Assembly (NCBI GenBank): GCA_032158295.1
Contig: CM063255.1
Location: 13,792,094-13,856,093, forward strand
Reading direction: 5' to 3'
From: Pycnopodia helianthoides
Taxonomy: Eukaryota > Echinodermata > Asteroidea > Forcipulatida > Asteriidae
DNA: 64,000 nucleotides
In this document: positions 53,625 through 64,000 of the stretch, piece by piece
How positions within the stretch are numbered: position 1 is the first letter of the stretch
Layout of the letters: each line of letters starts with the position of its first letter
Translations under genes and position numbers: made by a program
The notes under the pieces: generated by a model
What the model saw: the letters and a program-made list of their open reading frames with translations, nothing else
The model's database searches: none
What the model was told of the DNA's origin: nothing

Positions 53625-55390
53625 TTAACGCCTAAATGTTACAACTACAAGGTGAAAGAAATTACGTTACCACGTCTTCGGGTTGTGTAATTTTTTATTA
53701 GCTCTCCAGTGAACTTTTTTTATTGAATCTGGCTTTGTTTGTTTACTTGTGGAACTCCAAAAAGTTTCCCTCTCTAAAGTTTTTTTTTTAGTTGTACGTA
53801 TTATAATTTATATCGTATATATATAGATCGTATATATATACAAACAATTGCACAGCATAATAGTATGCTTACTAGAATAAAGTCATCAGCCAAATTGACA
53901 TGACCCGTCTGCTTATTTGTACTCAGCAGAAGTTTTTGTCCTTTTAAATCAGAATTTATAAGATTGGTTCCCCGTTGTATGTAGAGGGCTGCGTTTGCAG
54001 GCTCTGGTGTTAACACCTTTTGTAGGTTCCCACTTGGGATGAGTGTGTACTCACCATTTACACACAGAAAGATGAAACCCAGAATCAGTTATTTATTCTT
54101 TACTTGTCGACTGTTTATTCAATACGTTTGTCCATATTAAACAAAAACCTGCAAAAGGGTATTCACTCACCCAACACTTGTCACTACTTGTAATACTACA
54201 CAGCAAGGGACTGGTACTGGTTTCCGTCCTTTATCTAAATAAAGAAGTATAATAGTGTACAACTTGCAGCAAATGTGTATATATAGCTATCCCTATAAAA
54301 ACTACATCAAAAAGACAACTCGAACTTCAAAATACACGAGGGATAACCGATCATCGAAGGTTTGCTACAATCTATGGATATTATTGAACTTGCCGCTGTC
54401 TTTTCAAAGGTCACACAATATTTGTGTCTGAACATTTCGTTTCGTGTCCACAACTGTCACAAATTTAATCCATTTGGAAGACATGACCACTCTTCTGACC
54501 ATTCTGCGTCTCAAGTGTTGAAACATTACACCTTTGTCCCATATCAGTCTACAATAACTTCGTTAGAACAATTCCAGACAAATTATTTACATTTTTACAT
54601 ATCTGCTGATTCATACTGTCCAATCAGCACTTAAATTACCTGGTTAGAATTATGACTCTCTTGTGTATTATACGTTTAACCAAATTGTTTGAATGAAAAT
54701 TTGCTCTTTTCTTTGTTTAATTCAAATGATAGGTTGTAGAAAAAAATGTTTACAGATTTAAGTTTCTATAGAGCGTTCTACTGATTTTGCTTTTGATTCG
54801 TCCAATAGAATATCGGCATGCTCAAGATAATGACTGGAAAAAAAGAAATTTGAAGCATTCCTTTGATTTCTGGTAGAGTAAATTAATTCATGCAATTCAA
54901 CATTCATGTAGTTTTGTAGAAGTTGCATCGACTTGTTACTGTTATTTACAGGGAAATTTGTCTCTAACTTATTGGCAATCGGGCATAAGCTTTGTCATCA
55001 ATGAAATTTCGGGAAAAAAAGTTAGTTGTTCAATTACAATAGGTTAATTTATAACAACAATTTTTCATTATTCACTTTTATTTGTAATAATTATAAAGCA
55101 CCTTTTACTTGAAGTTGTTTTAAAAATGTTAAAATCATGCTGTTTTTATCCATAAAATATTTCTGGAGAAACAAAGTAAGAATCGCATGCACTTTTAACA
55201 AAAATCGTAAGTGTCTTTTGATTTACATCTTTTTTTGTAGCAAAAAGATTTGCCACATTTTGTACAACAAACTATTATTGCATCATATTATCAAAGAAAA
55301 ATACGGGCACATTTTTATTTGCATTGTCTACTTCATTTATGGGAGAGCTGACAAAAAGAGAGTTTATTCGTGGTTTGAGTGGTAATAGTT
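53625..55390. other. AT-rich intergenic DNA, no gene seen
   Basis: No conserved frame. Contains an AT dinucleotide run near 53815-53838 and scattered low-complexity tracts. The open stretch at 54362-54634 shows no domain or splice context. Confidence 0.5.
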
Positions 55391-55394
55391 TAAG

Positions 55395-55590
55395 TAAGGG
55401 GATACATTATTTTTATCCCTTGTTCCTCAAACCCAGCCGAAAAAAAGGAAGGGATAACATTTTCTATCCCTTGTTCTTCAAACCAATTCAACAAGTTGAA
55501 GGGATCTCTTTTTTAATCCATTGCTGCTCAAACCAAGCGAAAAAGAGGAGGGTGATGGAATGTTGTATCCCTTGAACCTCAAACATGACA
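55395..55590. repeat. Tandem repeat, about 60-bp unit, 3 to 4 copies
   Basis: Each unit has GGGAT.....TTTTTATCCCTTGTTCCTCAAACC-like text followed by a AGCGAAAAAG.A.G stretch. Units start near 55395, 55450, 55497 and 55550, diverging to the right. Confidence 0.8.
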
Positions 55591-56349
55591 AAAATGTGCG
55601 ATAGATTGTTAACAAATAACTGGAATTTATCAATTCTTAAATTGTGAGCCTAGACAAATTTGATTGATTCGTAAAATCTGGAGCATGTTTTTTCGCAATT
55701 TGGAGGAGAAATGGTAAAAGGAAAATGTGTTGCTTTTAAATCCTGCTTAGATAGCAATTTTCGGACCACAATAACAATTTTAAGCTGTAAATTTGAAAAA
55801 AATATATACATATAAAAAAAATGCACTAAAAAAGTAATTGCTATACCTACAATCTTTGTCACGGTAACAGTCTTTAGAATGCTGTGATTGCTGCTTTTTC
55901 ATTACCGCGAGAGAGAATCCCATTCTTGTGTAATTTTTTACTCAATATGGTAGTTGTGTGTTGAGCCTAATTTGTATTTAAAGCTTTTAATTGTATTTTG
56001 ACAAAGGAAGTGTTGAACATGAACACAAAAAATGTGTTAGAAGCGGTTATTCTTGTAACATCTTATTTATATTAATTACATAAGTATTCAATTTCATGAC
56101 ACCTTGCTCAAAACAAGGGTAATCAAATTATCTCTATATTTGTTTTCTTTTTATTTGTAACACTGATTCCCATAATTATTATTTTATTCTTACAACGTCT
56201 ACCACCAGGGCCCAATTTCATAGAGCTGCTAATCAGATATGGTGCATGTCTTGCCCCGAGAACTTATTAGGCCTCTCGCTTTTTTAGATAGCGCCCTCAA
56301 GTGATCATTATTTTACTCACGTCTATCATTTTCCCGTTATAAAGCCTTA

Positions 56350-57420
56350 AGCCGATTCACTATTACAACTGCGCATGTCCGTCACATGACCTGACAACTG
56401 CTTTTGGAAGATAAACAATACTGCCACGTACCATTTGACCACGTACACCATGCGTACACCAATGCCTGAAACTCTACCAGGGTGCAAAATTAACGGTTGC
56501 ACGTTGGCACGGGGCAGCCAAAAAATCATCCAGGCAACCTGTGATTGAGTCGCCGTTGCCCGACGGGCAACCTTATGAAAAAAAACAATTTAGGCCTAAC
56601 CTGCTTATTGTGCCAGCTCAAAGATCGTTTGAATTTTCCACACAACAAAATATTTTTTAACGTTTGCACCGCTGATCCTGGTCGCGCACGCGCTTTCCAG
56701 CGACCGCTGGTGCCGCGCAGTTGTCATGCTGCCAGTGTACGAGCACGGGACCAGCTAACAATAATGATGTAAACACGATGAATGGAGGCTGCAAGCACGC
56801 GCGCTTTCTAGAAATTGCGCTTTCCAGGGATCACTGGTGCCACGCACTCGTTATGCTACACATAAACAAGCGTGGGAACAGCGAGCGACCATGTGTTGAG
56901 CGCAGATCCACTCGCGTGGTTGTTGACAGTTCCAAAATTTACAAAAGTTTGGGTTTGGGTCAAAAAATCTGTAAGGAGCAGTACCGATGCTGGATTAACG
57001 GATGGTGAAGAAGATGGATTGTATTGTATCTAAATCAGCAAAAAATACTTTAAATCACAGCGATGCGTCCCCTTCACGATCGGAGATTTCTGTTTCGATG
57101 TCAGCAAACTTTCTTAATCTTGTACCCTGTCTACCTTTTTCTTATGCCTTTTCCCTGTTACTTTTAGGTCCCTTATACGTAAAAAAAATCCTTTAGTGAG
57201 CTTACTGTTCAGTGATTTATCTCTTCTAATGTAAGATCTTCCACTCTACTTAAGAAACAAAACAGAAATATCGCATGTTATGCCCAGAAATTGCCACACT
57301 ATTGTTAGTTTTCTGCACGGGAGTTAATACGTTTTACTGCTGGCAACGCAATTTGTTTATCTCCCGTGACCTTTGACAATACCCAGCATGCCTTGCGCCG
57401 CAATAAATAGTGAATCGGCT
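56350..57420. mobile_element. 1.07-kb TA-flanked inverted-repeat element
   Basis: Left end AGCCGATTCACTATTA and right end AATAGTGAATCGGCT are inverted, each bordered by TA. Inside, CGCACGCGCTTTCCAGCGA and CGCGCTTTCTAGAAATTGCG blocks form a direct repeat (about 56690 and 56800). The short plus frames inside (56545-57196) show no transposase domain. Tc1/mariner-type target choice is inferred. Confidence 0.75.
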
Positions 57421-58189
57421 TATGCAGTTTTATCCTTGTTTTTTCCCTTGGATCAAGCACAATCCGTAAGTTTTTCATTATGTCTTTTTATAAAACATTA
57501 TATGTCTAGGTCACTCGATTTATTATGGTTTTCAGGCTAGTTTAGTTTCCACAAAACTGTTGCCAAAATCGGCTACATGTGCGTTTCACATGTACTTTTT
57601 TACCATGTATTCCTTGCGAAGGCACTACACGTTCAACGTTTGTCCGGAAACTGGGCAAATCTTGTGTTTCGTATTTCAGCGTGGATTTAGGGTCTTTTAT
57701 GTGACTTTATTGATTCTATGCCAGCCTACTTATAATGTAAGGCTTCCTTCACGTTATGCTTTATAACAAATTGTATGTTTTATTCTTGTTTATTACAGTT
57801 TCACACTGGTTACAATAAAGAAGCAAAATGACAGTCCGACAATGGAATATTCTGACTAATTTCGTCACGTACCCGACTTAGTGAAGTCAGAAGAATGCAT
57901 GTGATTTTGTTTTGGCTGGTAACCTTTTTCTGGTCAGCATAAAATGTTGTGCTTAGCTACTCTTTGTGCTAAAGCTGCTCTATGAAATTGGTTTAAACTC
58001 TACACTAGATTCATCAGGCTCTGCCTGAGCATCAATTTCACATCATTTTTGTGGTATAACAAACCGTTCTGTCATTTCATGCACTTACAGCTTTTCTAGG
58101 GGAATAGGGGTAAATATAAATATCGCAATAGTATCAAGCGAAGGTAGGGCCTATATTTATTTCATTCGTAGGTTTAAATGAAAATTTAA

Positions 58190-58720
58190 TTAAGTAAAAT
58201 GTTCAATTGTAATGTATTTGCACAATTTTAAAAGTGAATAAAGCACCCAAATTATATAAGTTTGCCTTTTTTGTCTTGTGTCAGGAATGTTGCATGAACT
58301 TGAGTATAGAGTGAGTGGAAGCATTGTATCTTCATGAAGCAACTTAATGGAATGTGCAAGTTCCGCGCATATTCGAAAAGAATGGTACCCGTTAAAGTGC
58401 GAGAGTTTGTTTCCTTCATGGTTCAAATTAATGTTCGTGGGAGTAAAACGGTCCAAATAAATTGTTGAAAATACGCGAGACTTGCACGGTCTATACCCTT
58501 GTTAAATTGAACGAGGTGCAAAGTGCATCTTGTTTTATGATATCGTTTGTTCATGGATCGTACTTTCATGAGTCTTGACAGACATGGAAACCTGAATCAC
58601 CGAGTGCATCATTCAGTCGGTACGGTTATGACTACTACTCTGCTGGTGAAATTGTCATGTATTGTCTGCTGCATGCAGGTCAGAATTAACTGGTAAGATT
58701 ATGTTTACGCCTATGTTATC
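58190..58720. repeat. Third copy of the 3'-tail-like unit
   Basis: Same block order as 52745-53225: AATAAAGCACCC, GTCAGGAATGTTGCATGAAC, GAGTGGAAGCATTG, GAGAGTTTGTTTCCTTCATG, GAGGTGCAAAGTGCATC, ACCTGAATCACCGAG, GTCGGTACGGTTATGACTAC. Good conservation over about 500 bp. Confidence 0.85.
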
Positions 58721-60095
58721 AACTTTTTGTGAATGAAAAGACTATACCGCGTCTTCGGGTTGTGTCATTTATTATATTAGCGGCTAAAGTGAGCTTTTCT
58801 ATTGAAATTGATTTGTTTTTATCTTGCAATGCAAGGTTTCCCTCCTTAAAAAAATAATTTTGCTGCCAGTTTATAAAAACCAATTTTGAGTTGTATGTAT
58901 TTTAATCTATACTGTTTAGGCCTAACATACTAACAATTGCGACTACTCTCAGGGCCCGATTTCATTCTGAGCTGCTTATACAAAGGTTATTGTACTCGGC
59001 AGAACTTGTTGTCCTCTTGAATCAGAATTCATAATATTGGTTTCCCGTTTCGTAGTTTGTTAGTAATTTGTCACATTACCCTTGGGCAAGTTGCAGAATA
59101 ATGTTTTGGGCATTTTAACATTAAAAAAAACCCACATATTTTTGAAGAATGGTAAAAGCAAAGTCAATATTGTTTATAGTTTGTTGCTTAAATAAAAATA
59201 AAACAAATAGCTAAATGCAACTCCCATGGCCTTCTGATAATCAGTGAAGAGACTACTCAATAGTTATTAACGCTTGCTGATTTGCAGGGGATGATTTGGC
59301 ACAATCGAGGCTCCAGAATGGTTGGAATTCAGAAGCTCTCTGGTGCAAGTTAAGTAGATTCTTAACTACTGTAAGCTGGTAATTTGGTTTTACCCAGGTA
59401 CTTCCCCCAATATCACAAGCACCCTAATTAATCCAATGCTCACCCAGGCACCAGTGTCCTTACTGGCTGTCTGGGACTTGACAAATTTACGACCTTAATG
59501 CTCACCTAGTCTGTCCCCACAACTTTATTATAAAAAGCCATATGTCCCATCTTTAGTACATTCTTCTCTCTTATGTACTTATCGACAGACCCTAGCTCCT
59601 GGTTAACCCAGTGCCAAATCTCGCACTGTGGCCCAATCATGTGTTTTCTTCTTTTGCTGCTATTTCTCGTCTGATCTTATTTGTAAAGCCCTACAGATCA
59701 AAATAAAGTATTACCTGTATTCCAGCCCAATGATACGAGTTGATTGGAGTTTCATTTATGCTTTATGCTCGGCCAGCCTACAATATTAGTGACACCCATT
59801 TCTCGTGTTACACTACTTCCCCCTTTGAATTTGAGCGAAAAATTTAAAGAGTCTACAGAGAACTCCGTGTTATTGGTTTACAGTATTATGGTTTCATAAA
59901 GGCCTTTGCTTTTGGCACTATTTAGCATTTCCATGTAAAGGCCAATTCATTCACTCTTAACTCCTTGGAACTTGTGAGAACAAACAAAAAGTTAAAGATG
60001 CAATTTGGATCTGTCTGACTCGGCACATTGGTACGGAAAAAACAAACGGGTTTATCATAATTATTGAGGGCTTATTGTCAACGCGTGTCCAAGGT
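58721..60095. other. Intergenic DNA, no gene seen
   Basis: No conserved reading frame. The block from 59280 to 59720 is different in composition (more CCC and CAC words, AATAAA at about 59700) but no domain or splice pair could be supported. Confidence 0.45.
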
Positions 60096-60099
60096 ATGG

Positions 60100-61482
60100 T
60101 TGATGCGAATACCCATAACAGTAAAACTTTGCAAAACCCACACACAAGGTTTCATGAAGTGTTGGGTCCTGGTCCTCTGAAGGTCTTGGGCCCAGAGAAG
60201 GACACCGGGAAAATGTTTAACGCTTTTAGGTAAAGTTAATTCGTGCATTATCTTCTAAAATTCAGTGATGAGTATTTTTAATTCACATAAAAAGTTAAAC
60301 AGACACCGGTTTTGTCTAATCTTTGGGTACAAAACCTTGTGCTGCTATGCAGTACTTTGCGCATACGGATTGGTCTGTATTTCCAACTAGACTATAGGGT
60401 CACTACTCAGTTATCTGAGGTCAGTGTCTTCAGTTTGACCCCTTTGGCCGCTAGTAATTTTTTCTCCAAACATTTTCAGAAATTGGAGAAAAAATGCGGG
60501 GATTTTAATCTGGAATCTGTGACATTTTGACACAAATTCCGGGTCGTGACTACGTGTTGATGGGACCATGAATCCACAGGTAATTTCTGACCCAGCAGTT
60601 TGGTTACCAACCAAATTATAATGTCACTCAAGCACCATATGTAATTATTATCCTGCTCATTTGTGCTCCGCAGATTTTGCCCCGTTAATTGGTTTCATGA
60701 TTGCTGGTCGTTGGTAATTTTGTTGAAAAGGAAATTACAATAAAAAGAGTTAAGTAACAATAAAATCTCCCCTGAATCGTTTAGACCAGAATGTTGAGGG
60801 CATTTAAAAATATCAGCTTGGTGCCAATGCCATCCAATCTTTCCTTTCCTGTAAATTTCTTCCGAAACTATACCACTCTTGACTGTGTGGAAAACTACAT
60901 TAGCATCCTCTAATTAGGTTCTGAAGGCATGCACCCACCGTTTCTGCTTTTTGAGTTATTGCACCAAAAAGATCAATACATCCTTCTGAAAGACAATCTT
61001 TTCTCAATCTAAAATTGTTGAATATTTAGGTAAACCCTCACGCTGTCGCCAAGAAAGCTATAATACGTGGTTCAATAAAGACATAGCTCTCCCTCACAAG
61101 GTGGCCGGAAAGGTTTCCATGGATTCCTTCGACATTCCGTAACTAGCCATTTTGCAACAAACAAAAATCATAATTTAGCCGCACGGCACCAAGGTTAATT
61201 TGTCTTACTTGGCGTGGTTATCGATTGTGATATTATAAATTCAGAAACTTTCTATCTAAAACTAGGCTGATATATGGTAGATCTACTCAGTTATTCACAC
61301 ATCTGAACTCCGTGGTCTTCAGTGTGGTGACCGAGACGGTCTGCTATGGTAGTGACAAGTGAGTATTAAGTTACTTGACAGTGTTCAATGTTAATCTGAT
61401 AAACACTTTTCGTGCTACTGGCTCCGGATAAAAAAAAAAGCTCTTACAGTGTTGGTGCTTTTTGGCAAAGCAGCTCTGAAAG
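60100..61482 (+). promoter_or_regulatory. Third (rearranged) copy of the PAN-gene leader region
   Basis: 60100-60230 parallels the unit start (AATACCCATAACAG, then CTTGGGCCCAGAGAAGGACACCGGG). 60380-60445 is a short extra copy of the ACTAGACTATA..CACTACTCAGTT leader block. 61025-61482 parallels the rest: AATACGTGGTTCAATAAAG, CCGCACGGCACCA, TCTTCAGTGTGGTGACCGAG, CTCTTACAGTGTTGGTGC. It ends at a good donor, AAAG|GTAAGT (61482/61483), equal in place to the one at 39787. It lies 1.1 kb left of the Cys-rich gene. Confidence 0.65.
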
Positions 61483-62601
61483 GTAAGTAATGGTAAGGTT
61501 GTTTCAAATGTTCGCAATTTAAATAAGCGTTAAATTGTGCCTGTCAATATTCCACAACAACTCGATCGATAGTCTTCATAACATTGTAACATCATACAAC
61601 ATAAAATTTTCAATGACCGCTGAGAGAAAAAAGGGGGAACAAAATCGACTGTAGGAAGCAACCCAAGATTTACAAATATTCATTTGTACGATAAATGCTA
61701 TGAGACTCACTTAATACCACCCCTCTCATTTCAGTCCCTCTTCTTTCGACCTGTAGCCACCCCAGGTAGATTCATACTTTGGTAGGCACAACACAACAAC
61801 TTTAATTCGACACGTAACACAAAGCCCCCCTACCCAAATAAAACAAAAGTTGGCGTCCCACCCGCTTCCTTTAAAAGGGCCGCTTCCTTCTTTCGATCTC
61901 TGACGAAAATCTTTTTTTTAAATTTCTTTTATATACCTGATCGTATTTTTAGACTTTAGCACACTGAACAAAACACACAAAAGCTTGCAACCATCATGAA
62001 AAATAGCCCGGCCGGTTGTCTTGTCAGTCGCTGATTGGTCAAAATTGAATCGTTTTGACAAACACGCAACATTACGTACGGAAATGTGTTGGTAGTGCTG
62101 ACTTGTGGTTGACGTGTGAGGACATTGTGGTTATTCCTGTATACAGCAAATACGGATGGAATCAGACAAGGCTTTTTTCTAGCAGCTCTTTACTCTCTTA
62201 CTTGTTGCCGCTGCTACAATAAAAGGTTAGCTAGGTCTATACAGTAGGCCTACAAACATAGAGAATGGATCAACGATAATCCATCTGTACTGTGTTTTTT
62301 CAATAAAGGTACATGCCTATCAACCATTGTACATTATCGACGGAGCTGGCAGTACATAGGAACAACAGAGTGACAATTTTGGTAGATTGGAGACAGAAAA
62401 TTTAAAACTGCTGCATTGTGTATCTGTGCACTGGATAAAGAACTTGCTAATTCACCGAACAAAGCTTCTATCGTGATCTGTTGTTGAAATGGTTACCGGA
62501 GCAGCTTATAAGGACAGCCTCATATAATTGTTGAAGTCAGAGAATGCATGCATGCTGAGGTATAACTCACAGCGCTCCAAAGTGCCCAATTGATACCTGT
62601 A

Positions 62602-64000
62602 ATGTTCACAACGATGGCATTATTTGAAGCAACTGTTACGATATTAGTTATTTGTGCTACGTTCACTCTGAAAGGTAAGATTTAGCAGGAAAAGGGGACA
62701 GAAAGGTGATTAACACAGAATACCAGTAGAGTATTTTGTTACACACCCATTAGTAGTCTTGACATGAAAGATGTTACTATTCGTACAAACCATTGCTGTA
62801 ACAGCACCCGAACAAGATTGGTAAAGCGAATATGCGTAGACGGACAATACCGCGATCATTTCTTCATTTACTTCATTCGACCTCATGCTCAGGAAAAACC
62901 CCTGATCGTTTCAACCATACTCCTATATTCTATTTAAGAGCATGTAAAAGTGCAAACAGACGTGTAACAAGCAGATAATCAGCTTCATAACCTGCCGCTT
63001 AATTCGTAGAGCAAAATGCATACTACTAACTTTCTGGTGTATCGGTAGACTCTTTTTCCCACCCCGGAGATTCTTAGCCCCTCCCCTTCATTTTGTGGCA
63101 TGTCGTGGCCGAGCAATTAAAAGCACCAGACTCAAGTAATGGTGTTTCTCACGCGCAGATGTAATATTGCTTCGGACTAAAGCACATTTTGTATTGGTTT
63201 TACACGAATTACACTGTTGGTTACAACCGATGAGAATATTATACTGAGATGTATTTATCAACATTGACCTTTCGGGGAAACAAAAATGGGTTGGTGCACT
63301 TTGTTTTGTTCTCGTGTGACATTATTTATAATTGTTTATTTAATTGTTAATTTTTTTTTATTTCAAAAAATTACAGTTATGCACTTGTTCATGTGCAATG
63401 TCCAAGTGAGAATGTGACACATAGCACAATTTTGTACCGTATGTTACATTTTTAATGGGTTGGAAAGGTTTGGACTTTGCTCTATTTTGTTCAGGCGTTT
63501 GAAAAACATTATGTAAACAAATCAGTTCACTGCATGCACTGTTTCGTAGATTTTGTGAAAATTATGCTATATCTCTCTTTTTACTCGATATATTTTGCGG
63601 TTTTGGCTTTGTACAAGTACTTTGCCTCTTTAACATGAGTATTGGAGGTATGTTTGTTGCTATTAATAATTAGAAAACATTTCCAACGTAAACAAAAACC
63701 ATTGCGATTGAAACAATAATTGCTTAAATATTTTTTTCCAATTGTTAATGATGTTGATCTGCACAAAAAAACTCGCCTTCCTTTTTTGGTTGAGTTTGTA
63801 AACTTAGACTCGCCTTATTTTATGTATTTATTTATTTGGTTGTTTGCAGTTTATGGATGTGTCTGTTACGTGGGCCAGGAACCAAATGGAGCTACTGGTA
63901 AGCGATACGGCTGGTCACTAGCAGAAAAGAGACCGTGTGAATGTACCGAGTTTTGTCTGGGCGGGGTGAACATAAAGCCTCAAATAAAGCCATACGAAGT
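62602..64000 (+). CDS. Secreted Cys-rich protein, first two exons, runs off the window
   Basis: Exon 1, 62602-62674, encodes MFTTMALFEATVTILVICATFTLK plus a split Gly/Val codon: a classical signal peptide, with an in-frame stop (TAA near 62563) upstream and a GTAAGA donor. Exon 2 starts at 63850 after TTTGCAG in matching phase and stays open to the window end: VYGCVCYVGQEPNGATGKR, YGWSLAEKRPCECTEFC, LGGVNIKPQIKPYE. Five Cys in about 50 residues (CVC, CEC, C) suggest a disulphide-rich extracellular domain; I do not recognise the family. A caveat: GTAAGC at about 63898 is a fair donor, so exon 2 might end after G-A-T. A second in-frame ATG at 62614 is an alternative start. Leader-type sequence related to the PAN gene lies upstream, so both may belong to one locally duplicated secreted family. 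Confidence 0.55.
63100..63165 (+). mobile_element. tRNA-Leu-derived SINE fragment
   Basis: GTCGTGGCCGAGCAATTAAA and GCACCAGACTCAAGTAATGG match the 5' two-thirds of a tRNA-Leu (box A, anticodon arm); box B is missing. In the intron of the Cys-rich gene. Confidence 0.7.

Noticed and set aside
54362..54634. 90-codon open frame as a small gene
   Set aside because: No domain, signal peptide or splice context; length is expected by chance in DNA of this size.
62145..62222. Possible alternative signal-peptide exon (..LLVAAATIKG before GTTAGC)
   Set aside because: The frame meets a stop (TTC TAG) directly upstream and has no ATG; kept only as a possible decayed relative of the 62602 exon.

Overview
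This is nuclear DNA of a marine invertebrate animal. Genes are split by GT-AG introns of 0.3 to 2.8 kb, the sequence is AT-rich, and mobile elements are dense. The DDX54 protein, the CD20-like protein and the repeat families (TTAA-flanked short elements, tRNA-like SINEs, CR1-like LINE tails) suggest a deuterostome, probably an echinoderm and possibly a starfish. That placement is inference from memory of similar repeats, not from a search. There are no bacterial, phage or CRISPR features.

Layout. (1) 171-16920, minus strand: a complete 17-exon gene for the nucleolar DEAD-box RNA helicase DDX54 (yeast Dbp10), 883 codons, with every splice phase consistent. Its introns hold minisatellites, piggyBac-type and Tigger-type elements, SINEs and LINE ends. 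(2) 17000-22700: no gene seen; fold-back repeats and low-complexity DNA. (3) 22720-29479, minus strand: a six-exon, 291-residue four-pass membrane protein of the CD20/MS4A type, with at least one 5' untranslated exon implied upstream. (4) 29.6-35.8 kb: a repeat graveyard with a fold-back element flanked by a 9-bp duplication, a LINE ORF2 tail, a decayed Ty3/gypsy polymerase and a second LINE fragment. (5) 35.8-49.8 kb, plus strand: a tandemly duplicated promoter and leader region followed by a secreted PAN/apple-domain gene (42367-49808, three coding exons, 280 residues). (6) 49.8-60 kb: no coding exon seen; repeated 3'-tail-like units (AATAAAGCAC) suggest remnants of related genes. (7) 60.1-64.0 kb: another copy of the leader region, then the first two exons of a secreted cysteine-rich protein that runs off the window.

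Working together. The first two genes are single-copy cellular genes with unrelated roles (ribosome assembly; membrane). The right half looks like a local family of secreted proteins expanding by tandem duplication. Comparing its duplicated units gives direct filled-site/empty-site evidence for two recent insertions, one with a TTAA target duplication and one with a 10-bp duplication. TTAA-flanked elements are the main theme of the mobile DNA: nine intact or degenerate examples are recorded, including one with piggyBac-like ends and an acidic transposase-like N-terminal remnant.
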